DNA of 64,000 bases from Echinicola shivajiensis (GTDB taxonomy: Bacteria; Bacteroidota; Bacteroidia; Cytophagales; Cyclobacteriaceae), in assembly GCF_018642165.1 (NCBI RefSeq), contig NZ_JAHHZM010000010.1, forward strand, positions 62,001-126,000. Direction: 5' to 3'. A program made the position numbers and the translations under genes. This document shows positions 7,816 through 16,835 of this stretch, piece after piece. Position 1 is the stretch's first letter, and each line of letters starts with the position of its first letter. The notes beneath the pieces were generated by a model. The model had not been told where the DNA came from, ran no database searches, and saw only the letters and a list, made by a program, of their open reading frames with translations.

Positions 7816-8250
7816 TTAGTTGATTGGATAATGAATATTAATTCCTTGCATAGAAGTAGATAAGGTAATGGCCAAAGAAACGAAGGCTAAGCCTAACAGA
7901 ACATAGTTAAGGGTATTGGAGACTGCGTGTCCTTTGCTTGACAATCTATAGGCATAGAAAGAAGTAAGACCTAGGATTATCATACTTGTTAAGGCTCCCT
8001 GAGCGATGTACTTGTGTAATTGGATAGATTCCATCATCTCGTTACTGGGAGACTTTATCGCATCCATAATCCAAAATCCAGTGATATAGGTGAGCATAGT
8101 AGCTATGGCACTGATCATAAAAACCATATAGGATTCTCTATCGTATCGTCTTGAGGATTTTACTAAGCCATATCCTAATAAAATCAAGCCGGATAATGTG
8201 CCTAAAACTGGAATTGCATTGATCAATAAATGTACGTAAGATGGGTTCAT
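7816..8250 (-). CDS. Four-helix membrane protein of unknown function
   Basis: A 144-residue protein with four predicted membrane segments (about 8-28, 41-63, 85-103 and 114-134). Histidines at 7 and 84 (LHKYIAQG) lie near membrane edges, as in small b-type heme membrane proteins, but heme binding is only a possibility. It resembles DUF2231-like proteins in general form; the family is not certain. A perfect 18-bp palindrome of FNR/CRP type lies 48-65 bases before its start, and the NO-detoxification genes are next to it, so a role in respiration or nitrogen-oxide response is plausible. Confidence 0.75.
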   Translation of the reverse strand: MNPSYVHLLINAIPVLGTLSGLILLGYGLVKSSRRYDRESYMVFMISAIATMLTYITGFWIMDAIKSPSNEMMESIQLHKYIAQGALTSMIILGLTSFYAYRLSSKGHAVSNTLNYVLLGLAFVSLAITLSTSMQGINIHYPIN

Positions 8251-8297
8251 TTTTCCTTAAGTTTATAATTCAATGTACAGTAGATTTTGACCTAATC

Positions 8298-8315
8298 ACA
8301 TGATATATATCATGT
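8298..8315. promoter_or_regulatory. FNR/CRP-type palindrome before the four-helix membrane protein
   Basis: ACATGATATATATCATGT is a perfect 18-bp palindrome containing TGAT-N4-ATCA, the core recognised by FNR/DNR/CRP-family regulators. It is centred about 56 bases before the start codon. The same core occurs before the 611-residue protein gene about 3 kb away. Confidence 0.55.
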
Positions 8316-8353
8316 TTTATAATGATTCTGGTAAAATAACCGAATTAATTGCA

Positions 8354-9151
8354 TTATAATTTTTCTTTTTTTAAGAAAGAACGAATTAATCTTTGGGTTT
8401 CCTTATTATCTGACTTGGATTGAATATGTTTCTTTAGATCCTTGCCAAGGGGCTGATCACTTATAAAGCCGTAACCTTTATATACTCCATTTTCTATAAG
8501 TATTATACCCCTTTCTTTTGGCTTTCTTCCAGCTAAAACAATTAATTTATCTTCTTTGGGAAGGAAGTTGTCATTTATAAATCTATCTACTCTTCTGTTA
8601 TAGGTAAAGGGATCCTCTTCTTGAATACAGGCTCCTTTACACATTTTGAGTGTATATTGGAAACAGGATGATTGGCTTGGATACAGGCCATTGATTTTTT
8701 GGCAAAGCCCGTATTTTTCTGTTATTCGAAATAAAAACTCCTTGCCTTCTGATTTGTTGGAAAAAGACATCAATTCCTGTTTTGATTTATCAATTTTATC
8801 CAGATATAGCGAATTATATCCATTGGCATCTATATCATTAAAAATCCCCCAATTAAAAAAGGCCCTTCTTTGCGCTCGGTTAAAAATAGGCTGGTATGTT
8901 TTGATTTGCTCTGATTCTCGTAAAAGTGCTATTAATTCATTGCCTAGGTTTTCAAAGGTGATTTTTACCGTTTGCTTTTGCATCCTTTGGGCTTTATTGG
9001 TGCTATTGCTAAAATGTTGGTATAGTCTTGACCTGATATTCTTGCTTTTACCAATATAAATAACCCTATCCCTTTCATTCCATAAATAATAAACTCCAGT
9101 AATATTATCAGGAACCTCATTAATTAAGCTTTTCAATCGATCAACAATCAT
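8354..9151 (-). CDS. GIY-YIG nuclease domain protein, UvrC/Cho-like
   Basis: A 265-residue protein with a GIY-YIG nuclease domain at about 17-100: GVYYL at 19-23, YIGKS at 32-36 and the arginine-rich helix NIRSRLYQH. The following segment has UvrC-like cysteines (CFQYTLKMCKGACI near 170-185). This matches the nuclease half of UvrC, Cho or the GIY-YIG extension found in some DnaQ-like exonucleases, but with no exonuclease or helix-hairpin-helix domain attached. It probably incises DNA, perhaps in repair; the substrate cannot be read from the sequence. Confidence 0.82.
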   Translation of the reverse strand: MIVDRLKSLINEVPDNITGVYYLWNERDRVIYIGKSKNIRSRLYQHFSNSTNKAQRMQKQTVKITFENLGNELIALLRESEQIKTYQPIFNRAQRRAFFNWGIFNDIDANGYNSLYLDKIDKSKQELMSFSNKSEGKEFLFRITEKYGLCQKINGLYPSQSSCFQYTLKMCKGACIQEEDPFTYNRRVDRFINDNFLPKEDKLIVLAGRKPKERGIILIENGVYKGYGFISDQPLGKDLKKHIQSKSDNKETQRLIRSFLKKEKL

Positions 9152-9281
9152 TTTTTTATGTTCAAGGCTTTCATTACCAACTCTTCCCTCAGGATTTTGT
9201 TACAAAATGACTTTGTTGGCAGAAATGTCTCCCTTAAAAATATCTAAGAATGGACACATAATGAAGTAAACATAAAAATAA

Positions 9282-9306
9282 AGGGCTAAAATTAATTTTC
9301 AGCCCT
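9282..9306 (-). terminator. Intrinsic terminator after the 611-residue protein gene
   Basis: AGGGCTAAAATT pairs with AATTTTCAGCCCT with a single bulged base. On the minus strand it is followed by TTATTTTTATG. It sits just past the gene's stop. Confidence 0.7.
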
Positions 9307-9313
9307 ATTACAA

Positions 9314-11149
9314 TCAAGAAGTTATATGTTCAGATTGAAGAGACTTTAAATAATCTGCTGCACTTTCCAATTCTCTCTTAATTTTACCGATAGCCTCATC
9401 AGATTCCTTGATGGTTGTACCCAAAAGGGATTTATAATATTGAATTCCTGATTGCAGGTTTTTATTGAACTTATTCAGATAGGAAGCCAATTTTGGTAGT
9501 GGTGATGCATTGTATTCACCAAGTTCTTTTTTGAAATAGTCCATGTACAATTGTAATTCCTTGATGAAGAAATACGGTCTATCCTGTTCTATGGTCAATT
9601 TATGCTTACCATAAATATGATCTACCATTTCCTGCAGCTTAAAGATACCTTTGAAATAGGCCAAATTGGGGCCAGGACATATCGTCACTGCATCCAGGTT
9701 CCTAGCTGGCTGTTCTCCATGGGATAATATTGCTGGGGCTGCCAAACCCTCACATAGGCAGTCTTTTTCTGTGATCTTGGCAGCTTCTCTTTGGTATTCT
9801 TCCTCAGAAGAACTGCTATTTTTAATTTCTTTCAGTTTAAGGTTTTGATACTGTCTGGAGGAAGTACATATTGGGATATCAGTGAATTCCGTATTTGAAG
9901 AAAGCACTTTTTTATAGCAAGGACTTCCAGGTCTATCCTTGGCAATTCTTTCTTTCCTTTGCTCCTCTCCCGTGCTGGTGCGGAGATTATTAAATGGTAC
10001 TCCCAAAGGAGATGCATGACTTAGGAAGAAATCAGATTTGTCGGCCTTGATAATTCGTTGAATAGTATCTGAACCAACACTGGTCGCTTCGGGCACCATC
10101 AAAAAGGGACTGCCCCAACCTGTACTGTCCAGATTATAATGTTTCAATAGTAACTGGTTTTCTTCAGCAGTTCCAATCCCACCCTGTGCAGTAATCTTAA
10201 TTTTAGTGTTACTGGCTAAAGCAACTTTTCCCTTGCTGCTGAGTACCTGTTGGCATAAGTCAAATAACTCTCCATTTAAGGCACTCCGTTTTTCTTTGAA
10301 TTCCTCCAAAATAGGGCCCATCAAGTGGCCATCAGTTGCAAAAGCATGCCCACCACAATTAAGGCCTGATTCTAGCCTGAACTCTTTGACCCAAAGCCCT
10401 TTTTTTGCCAAGAATTTCCCTTGAATTAAGGCGGAGCGGTAGTCACTTACCTTTAATATAATCCCTTTGTTTATATGCCCATTGACATCTGGGAAGAAAT
10501 CTTCAAAGGATTCCAAATAGCTGAATAAGGCAGGGTTCATTCCCGCTGAGAAAACCACATTGGACTTTAAATCACTTTGGGCAAAGCCTCTCAAGGCTGA
10601 AAGTGCAGCAGAAAACTCTCTCGGAAGTGTATTGCCCTCTTTGTCGTAACTTAGGCGATCTACTTTTGTCATTATATTAACATCTATATTTCCTGCTTTT
10701 ATTGAGTCTTTCAGAATATTTTCCAATTCAAGCTTCTCAGACCCTTTGCTATGCAGCATTTGCTGGTAAAGTTGTGCATATGGATGAGAGGAAGGTAGCA
10801 TTTTAAAATACCTGTTCAGGTCATTCTCTTCATTTTGAAAGGAAAGCTGCTTTAGTTTTTCAATTTGCGCATCAAGCAATTTATGCATTAGATTCAAATA
10901 GGCAGTGATCCTTTTTGCCCTAGAATCGGCTTCTTCAGCACGAATGGGGATGTAGGGTTCACCTGATTTCCTACAATGGATTTTCCTCATAGATTCTATT
11001 AAGTCATCTTCCATGATAGAAACTACACTGTTGATTCCAAATCGACCTACCTTTAGTGGGGTATCTATGGTAAAGCCCAATCCCATAACGGGAATATGAA
11101 AATTATGAATATCTAGTGAATGGGATAGAATATTGTTGCTAAGTGACAT
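9314..11149 (-). CDS. Putative flavin TIM-barrel protein (nitronate-monooxygenase-like), unknown substrate
   Basis: A 611-residue soluble protein not assigned with confidence. Three segments recall FMN-dependent nitronate monooxygenase/enoyl-reductase barrels: an opening strand IPVMGLGFTIDTPLKVGR near 19-36, GGHAFATDGHLMG near 268, and AQGGIGTAEEN followed by SPFLMVPEAT near 325-355, the place of the usual second-glycine phosphate loop. It is much longer than the 320-360 residues usual for that family. An inserted helical region lies at about 80-160, and a C-terminal part carries cysteines near 411, 427, 463, 465 and 490 that could hold an Fe-S cluster. An FNR-like box lies upstream. Oxidoreductase activity is inference. 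Confidence 0.55.
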   Translation of the reverse strand: MSLSNNILSHSLDIHNFHIPVMGLGFTIDTPLKVGRFGINSVVSIMEDDLIESMRKIHCRKSGEPYIPIRAEEADSRAKRITAYLNLMHKLLDAQIEKLKQLSFQNEENDLNRYFKMLPSSHPYAQLYQQMLHSKGSEKLELENILKDSIKAGNIDVNIMTKVDRLSYDKEGNTLPREFSAALSALRGFAQSDLKSNVVFSAGMNPALFSYLESFEDFFPDVNGHINKGIILKVSDYRSALIQGKFLAKKGLWVKEFRLESGLNCGGHAFATDGHLMGPILEEFKEKRSALNGELFDLCQQVLSSKGKVALASNTKIKITAQGGIGTAEENQLLLKHYNLDSTGWGSPFLMVPEATSVGSDTIQRIIKADKSDFFLSHASPLGVPFNNLRTSTGEEQRKERIAKDRPGSPCYKKVLSSNTEFTDIPICTSSRQYQNLKLKEIKNSSSSEEEYQREAAKITEKDCLCEGLAAPAILSHGEQPARNLDAVTICPGPNLAYFKGIFKLQEMVDHIYGKHKLTIEQDRPYFFIKELQLYMDYFKKELGEYNASPLPKLASYLNKFNKNLQSGIQYYKSLLGTTIKESDEAIGKIKRELESAADYLKSLQSEHITS

Positions 11150-11229
11150 ATTGTAAGATTTACTTGATTGCTCTTGACAAAATTAAATCCTTTAATGGCT
11201 TAAAATCAGAGCAATATTCAGTTGGAGAT

Positions 11230-11243
11230 ATGATAAAAATCAT
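11230..11243. promoter_or_regulatory. FNR/CRP-type box before the 611-residue protein gene
   Basis: ATGAT-AAAA-ATCAT, a perfect 5-4-5 inverted repeat with the TGAT-N4-ATCA core, centred about 87 bases before the start codon. It matches the core of the palindrome before the four-helix membrane protein. Confidence 0.45.
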
Positions 11244-11413
11244 GTAATTGTCCCAGCCTTAAGCTGTTGGTTAGATTCTTTCCAATACCGATTGGGCTTC
11301 CAGCCTATTTATTAAAGTAGAATATTATGTGATGAATGGATTTTTTTTAGACTGTAATTCAAGTAATTTCAAAACTTTATGTTAACCCAATAAACCACCA
11401 AAGAAGAATCATT

Positions 11414-14206
11414 ATGCATAAGACTATTATTATTTTTTTAATCTGCATGTTCTGCGGATTAGTTCCTTTATCTGCCCAAAATATCAATTACCAGCGTGTT
11501 TATCTTTCAGGAAAAGATGCTGCCACTGCCGTGGAATGGGACTTTAAGGTATCGGATGGTAGGAAGTCCGGAGAATGGTCCAAGATTCCTGTACCTTCCA
11601 ATTGGGAATTGCATGGTTTTGGAACCTATAACTATGGGCATGACCATAATGTAACCGATAAGGTACTTGGTAAGGAAGTCGGTTATTATAAACATGAATT
11701 TAGTGTCCCCAAAGACTGGAAAGGTGAAGTAATTAATATTGTTTTTGGCGGATCGATGACAGATACGGAAGTAAGGGTAAATGGTAAATTAGCTGGTCCT
11801 ATCCATCAAGGAGCTTTTTATGAGTTTAGGTATGATATTAGTAAATTATTAACCTATGGTCAAAAGAATTTGCTTGAGGTCAAAGTCGCGAAACACTCCA
11901 CCAATGAGTCTATCAACAGGGCTGAAAGGCAAGCTGATTTTTGGATTTTTGGTGGGATATTCAGGCCTGTTTATTTAGAAGTTCTTCCCAAGTATCACTT
12001 TGACAGGATTGCCATCAATGCTAAAGAGGATGGAGAATTTGCATCCTTTATTACTTTGAATAAAAGCTTAAAGGATGCCGAGGTAGAAGTGCAGCTTTTT
12101 GACCAGGATAAACTAATAGCTAGCCTTAATGAGCCTATTTCTGGTGATGAAGGATGGATAAAAGGAAACTTTGAAGGCATTCAGAATTGGAATCCTGAGC
12201 ACCCTAAATTGTACCAGGCCAAATTTCAATTATTGGTCAAAAACAAAGCTGTATATAGCAAGGTAGAGCGAATTGGTTTCCGTACTGTAGAGCTTCGGGA
12301 AAAAGATGGTATTTATATAAATAATGTCAAGGTGGTATTTAAAGGTGTCAATAGACATTCCTTTCATCCCAAGAGTGGCAGAGCCTTAAGTTTGGAAAAC
12401 CATCTTGAGGATATTCAACTAATGAAGGAAATGAATATGAATGCCGTTAGGATGAGCCATTACCCTCCAGATGAAGCCTTCCTTGATCTATGTGATTCCT
12501 TGGGGATGTTTGTACTTGATGAGGTTACTGGCTGGCAAGATGGCTACGATACTATTGTGGGGCCAAAACTGATTAGAGAGACAGTACTCAGGGATGAAAA
12601 CCATCCATCTGTAGTTCTCTGGGACCATGGAAATGAGGGAGGCTGGGATTTCAGAAATGAGCCTTGGTTCCATTATATGGATATACAAAAAAGGCCTGTA
12701 ATCTATCCATGGCTTCGAAGAAATGGAGTGGATACTTTTCATTATCCAGTTTACGGGGCAGGAATCCATCGATTGTCCAATGGACAGGACATCTTTATGC
12801 CTACAGAGTTCCTACATGGGCTTTATGATGGCGGCCATGGTGCTGGACTGGAAGATTTTTGGAATGATTATATGGCAAATCCAGCAGCAGCAGGTGGGTT
12901 TCTTTGGGTATTTTCAGATGAAGCTGTGCTTAGGACCGACTTGGCCGATAGTTTAGATGCGGATGGCAATCATGCTCCAGATGGGATAGTAGGTCCTTAC
13001 CGTGAGAAGGAAGGTAGTTTTTATACCATAAAGGATATTTGGTCTCCTGTGCAAATAAAACCTATGGTGGTAAACGAGCATTTTGATGGGAACCTGGTTT
13101 TGGAGAATAGATACCTCTATACAAACCTTAAAGGTTATAATTTGGAATGGTCATTATTGTCCTTTGATAATTGGAACAATCAAAATTTGATTAGTTCTGG
13201 TTCACAGGTTTTGCCTGAAATTTTACCAGAAGAAAGCAAGAAGATACAGCTGGATATCCCAAGTGAACTTTCTACTGCAGACTGGATCAAAATATCTGTG
13301 AAAGATCCAAAGGGTAAGGAACTTCATTATTGGACTTGGGCAATAGGCCAGGCAAAAGAATTTGCCGAGAGGAATATTTCAGCTAGAAATGAAGCAGGTG
13401 TTGATAAGGTAGTTTATTCAGAAGACGGCAATATCCTAAAAATAAGTGTCAATGGATCTGAATATAAATTTGACAAAAGCTCCGGAATGCTTAATCAAGT
13501 AAAAAGTAAGGATGAAATTTTTGAGCTTTCAGGCCCAATTCAACAGGATAATAATCCATTGGAAAAGTTGGAATATGATTTGGATGGTGAAGGAAATTTT
13601 GTTTTGACAGCTCATTATGAATCTTATCCTAAAAGAATACGGTGGACGGTATTTAAAAATGGCTTGTTGAAGGCTGTAGTGGCTGCTCCGGACAAAAGGC
13701 TATCCAATGTGGAGTTTTTGGGAGTTAACTTTTCATTCCCCGAGGAAGAGGTAAAAGGGATCTCGTGGCTGGGCAATGGCCCTTACAGGGTTTGGAAAAA
13801 CAGGATGCGGGGTCCCAAATTTGGCGTTTGGCAAAAGGAGTATAATAATACCATCACTGGCTTTTCTAATGGAAAGATGGAATACCCTGAATTCAAGGGA
13901 TATCATGCCAATTTATATGCTTACAACTTAGCCTTGAAGCAAGGTAATATTAAGGTATTTACTGAAACAGCTGGCTTATTTTTCAGGTTATTTAGTCCGG
14001 AGGACTCCCCTTTTGTTACTCAGCATTTGAAGGTTCCTTTTCCTAAAGGTGATTTGTCTTTCTTATACACTATCCCTGCTATTGGAACCAAGTTCCACAG
14101 TGCCCAAGAAATGGGGCCTCAAGCCCAAAAGGAGAATGATGTAATGCACCATGGAGACGCAAAGATGGATATTGTTTTATGGTTTGACTTTGAAAATAAA
14201 GAATAG
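11414..14206 (+). CDS. Glycoside hydrolase family 2, beta-galactosidase-like
   Basis: A 930-residue exported enzyme (signal peptide at 1-22 ending LSAQ). The N-terminal sugar-binding domain (SGKDAATAVEWDFKVSDG, VPSNWELHGFGTYNYG) and Ig-like domain precede a TIM barrel. The general acid/base lies in WDHGNEGGWDF (Glu near 408) and the likely nucleophile in PTEFLHGLYDGG (Glu near 464). The C-terminal part (GISWLGNGPYRVWKNRMRGP, YNNT, PEFKG) resembles GH2 accessory domains of marine Bacteroidota. It should remove a beta-linked sugar from an oligosaccharide in the periplasm; which sugar cannot be read. No SusCD pair is adjacent, so this is not a typical polysaccharide utilisation locus. Confidence 0.9.
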   Translation: MHKTIIIFLICMFCGLVPLSAQNINYQRVYLSGKDAATAVEWDFKVSDGRKSGEWSKIPVPSNWELHGFGTYNYGHDHNVTDKVLGKEVGYYKHEFSVPKDWKGEVINIVFGGSMTDTEVRVNGKLAGPIHQGAFYEFRYDISKLLTYGQKNLLEVKVAKHSTNESINRAERQADFWIFGGIFRPVYLEVLPKYHFDRIAINAKEDGEFASFITLNKSLKDAEVEVQLFDQDKLIASLNEPISGDEGWIKGNFEGIQNWNPEHPKLYQAKFQLLVKNKAVYSKVERIGFRTVELREKDGIYINNVKVVFKGVNRHSFHPKSGRALSLENHLEDIQLMKEMNMNAVRMSHYPPDEAFLDLCDSLGMFVLDEVTGWQDGYDTIVGPKLIRETVLRDENHPSVVLWDHGNEGGWDFRNEPWFHYMDIQKRPVIYPWLRRNGVDTFHYPVYGAGIHRLSNGQDIFMPTEFLHGLYDGGHGAGLEDFWNDYMANPAAAGGFLWVFSDEAVLRTDLADSLDADGNHAPDGIVGPYREKEGSFYTIKDIWSPVQIKPMVVNEHFDGNLVLENRYLYTNLKGYNLEWSLLSFDNWNNQNLISSGSQVLPEILPEESKKIQLDIPSELSTADWIKISVKDPKGKELHYWTWAIGQAKEFAERNISARNEAGVDKVVYSEDGNILKISVNGSEYKFDKSSGMLNQVKSKDEIFELSGPIQQDNNPLEKLEYDLDGEGNFVLTAHYESYPKRIRWTVFKNGLLKAVVAAPDKRLSNVEFLGVNFSFPEEEVKGISWLGNGPYRVWKNRMRGPKFGVWQKEYNNTITGFSNGKMEYPEFKGYHANLYAYNLALKQGNIKVFTETAGLFFRLFSPEDSPFVTQHLKVPFPKGDLSFLYTIPAIGTKFHSAQEMGPQAQKENDVMHHGDAKMDIVLWFDFENKE

Positions 14207-14250
14207 TTTTAGTAATATACTATAGTGCTAAATATGCAAGCGACTTATAT

Positions 14251-14278
14251 AATGCCCGGCCCAAAATAGCTGGGCATT
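14251..14278 (+). terminator. Probable terminator after the GH2 gene
   Basis: AATGCCCGGC pairs with GCTGGGCATT (one G-T pair) around an 8-base loop, followed by ATTACTTTT. It lies about 45 bases past the stop; the T-run is interrupted. Confidence 0.55.
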
Positions 14279-14441
14279 ATTACTTTTATGGGAAGGGTGT
14301 TATTCAGTTGCTTTTCATTTGTAATGATTTGAATAATAAAAGATTAGACTGATTTGTTGTCTAAGATCTGAACGCAAATATTAGATAATAAATGAACCAT
14401 TTTTGGTAAAAATGGGTATAAGTTATTATTGAATACATGTT

Positions 14442-16835
14442 ATGAATATACAAACAGCTTGGAATAACAATTTCCCTTATTTGACCAGTCAAAGGGAACT
14501 CTCCTTTTTGCCTTTGTTCGCTACTTGGGAGGAAAAAGCGGAAGACAAGGATGAGCTTAATAGTTTTTTCTTTAAAAGACTGTTAGAAGAGGCCAGGTCC
14601 TACCCTATTTTGCTTCAACATAACATAGATAAGGAAGAATTGATTAATGATAAAAAGGCACTGGCCTTTATTATTAATAGTGTGTTTCCGGTTTCACTTG
14701 ACTCTAAAAGGCAGATGTATATGATGTCGCTGCCATTTACTATGGATATTGTTTATGCCTCAGATGGGTTTAAAGAGAAGTTTTTATGTCCAGATGCCTT
14801 TTCTGCTTCCAATATTGAAGAGAAGAAAGAAGAGATGCGTTATTCAAAATTAATCCATGCCTATAAAATCATACTGAATAAATTCTATGGCTTAGATATC
14901 AAAGCTGATGACAGCTTGGTCTATAAAGTCGTGGATAGCACCGGACTCAACAAGTATTTTTACTCAGAAGTCAATTCAGAGTTTATTGAAGTTACTACAA
15001 ATAGTACTTTACCTTCAAAGGAAGAAGTCCTCAGAGCTTGTTCTGGAAATAATCCATGTATTCGTGATTTGGAAAAATGGCAAAAGATTTTGCCTCTGGA
15101 GGATTTTACCTTTTCGGGTTTCCTTATACTACAACTTAAGGATTTTACCAGAACGGAGAGCATTTCAGAGTTGAGCAATGCCTTATTGGAAGAAAATGAC
15201 TTTTCATCGAAGAACTTTATCGATGTGGTAGACCAAAGTGTAAAAAGCCTTTTGGGAGTTTCCAATATCAAGGTGGGGGTTGCTGCATTTCAAAAGTTCG
15301 ATAATAAATACTTGATTTCGGACAGAAGGCTTGCCAATAGTTTTCTGATTAGACATCTGTGCATGATGGATTGTGATCACAGTTATGAAAGTGTGGTTTC
15401 TTTCCTTTCCAATGTGAAAGATCCTGTTTTTCTAAATGATTTTGCTACTTGTCCTGAGGCTCCAGCGTCTTATTCCCAGATTCAGGAGATGGGGATCAAA
15501 GAAATCATTATTGTTCCTTTGCATTATGATGGAACATTGGTGGGGGTCCTGGAGATAGCCACTGAAGAAGATGGTGTTTTAAATGCATTGATGTTGGATA
15601 AGCTCAAAAATATTAATCAACCTTTGGCCATTGCGATGCAGAAAAACATGAAGCAGTTTGAGTATCAGGTCCAACAAGTAATCAGAAAGAATTATACAGC
15701 CATACAACCTGCCATTGAATGGAAGTTCAATGAAGTGGCAGTCCAAAAGATCGTTGATCTGGAGAATGGTAAAAACAGTAATTTGCAGCCTGTCGTTTTT
15801 GAGGATGTCTACCCTCTATATGCGGCTGTGGATATAAGAAATTCTTCCTCAACAAGGCTAGAAACCATCCAGAGAGATCTCCAAGAGCAATTAAAAATGG
15901 CCCAAAAGATTATTCAAGCGGCCATTGAATTGAATGATTTGCCTGTATTGGAAAAAATGAGCTTTAAGATCCAGCAAATGTTGGAAGATATCCAGTTGAT
16001 TTTGGTGGCTGATGATGAATCCAAAATCAATTATTTTCTTTCAGATGAGCTGGAGCCTTTGTTCAAGCACCTTCAAATAGTGCATCGAAGTTTGGATGAA
16101 ATGATCAATTCCTACTTTTCTAAAATCAATCAGGAAGTGGGTTTATTATATGAAAACAGGAGTGCCTTTGAGCAAAGCTTGGCCATGCTTAATAGTGCAT
16201 TAAGTCAGCATATAGACAAAGCGCAGGTTCAGGCCCAACAAATGTTCCCTCATTATTATGAGAAATATAAGACGGACGGCATTGACTATAATATCTATAT
16301 TGGCCAATCCCTGGTTAGGGATAAAGTGTTCGATCCTGTGTATCTTAAAAGTCTTAAATTATGGCAGTTAACTACTTTGAGTGAAAGTGCTTTTCTAAGT
16401 GAATCTTTGAAGGATAAGCTACCTATTCCATTGGAAACTACCCAACTTTTATTGGTGCATAGTTCTCCGCTATCCATAAGTTTTAGAATGGATGAAAGAA
16501 AGTTTGATGTTGAAGGTGCTTATAATATTCGTTATGAAATCATGAAAAAACGAATTGATAAGGCATTGATAAAAAACAGCAAGGAAAGACTTACCCAACC
16601 AGGCAAAATTGCTATTATTTATTCACAGCCAAAAGAAGAGGTGGAATACATGGATTATATTGCATATCTGCAAATCAAAGGTTTGCTGGGCACTGAAGTA
16701 GAACACTTGGATTTAGAAGATTTACAAGGGGTAAATGGACTTAAAGCCATTAGGGTGAATGTAGGTCAACCTTTGTATTCTGATATCTCCCAACGCAAGG
16801 GCAAAGACAGCCTTAAAACTGATAACCAAAGGTAA
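14442..16835 (+). CDS. GAF domain-containing cytoplasmic protein
   Basis: A 797-residue protein with no signal peptide or membrane segment. A GAF domain is visible at about 265-405: VDQSVKSLLGVSNIKVGVAA, then SDRRLANSFLIRHLCMM, then IIVPLHYDGTLVGVLEIATE. A helical linker follows, then FEDVYPLYAAVDIRNSSSTR near 455, which resembles the start of a cyclase-type or regulatory fold, and a long helical C-terminus. GAF domains bind small ligands such as cyclic nucleotides; here no kinase, phosphodiesterase or GGDEF output is visible, so the output is unknown. Its 3' end overlaps the convergent phosphatase-Omp85 gene by 23 bases. Confidence 0.75.
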   Translation: MNIQTAWNNNFPYLTSQRELSFLPLFATWEEKAEDKDELNSFFFKRLLEEARSYPILLQHNIDKEELINDKKALAFIINSVFPVSLDSKRQMYMMSLPFTMDIVYASDGFKEKFLCPDAFSASNIEEKKEEMRYSKLIHAYKIILNKFYGLDIKADDSLVYKVVDSTGLNKYFYSEVNSEFIEVTTNSTLPSKEEVLRACSGNNPCIRDLEKWQKILPLEDFTFSGFLILQLKDFTRTESISELSNALLEENDFSSKNFIDVVDQSVKSLLGVSNIKVGVAAFQKFDNKYLISDRRLANSFLIRHLCMMDCDHSYESVVSFLSNVKDPVFLNDFATCPEAPASYSQIQEMGIKEIIIVPLHYDGTLVGVLEIATEEDGVLNALMLDKLKNINQPLAIAMQKNMKQFEYQVQQVIRKNYTAIQPAIEWKFNEVAVQKIVDLENGKNSNLQPVVFEDVYPLYAAVDIRNSSSTRLETIQRDLQEQLKMAQKIIQAAIELNDLPVLEKMSFKIQQMLEDIQLILVADDESKINYFLSDELEPLFKHLQIVHRSLDEMINSYFSKINQEVGLLYENRSAFEQSLAMLNSALSQHIDKAQVQAQQMFPHYYEKYKTDGIDYNIYIGQSLVRDKVFDPVYLKSLKLWQLTTLSESAFLSESLKDKLPIPLETTQLLLVHSSPLSISFRMDERKFDVEGAYNIRYEIMKKRIDKALIKNSKERLTQPGKIAIIYSQPKEEVEYMDYIAYLQIKGLLGTEVEHLDLEDLQGVNGLKAIRVNVGQPLYSDISQRKGKDSLKTDNQR

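Noticed and set aside
8646-9059. A 137-codon plus-strand frame in the GIY-YIG gene
   Set aside because: Antisense to the conserved nuclease motif; low-complexity hydrophobic product.
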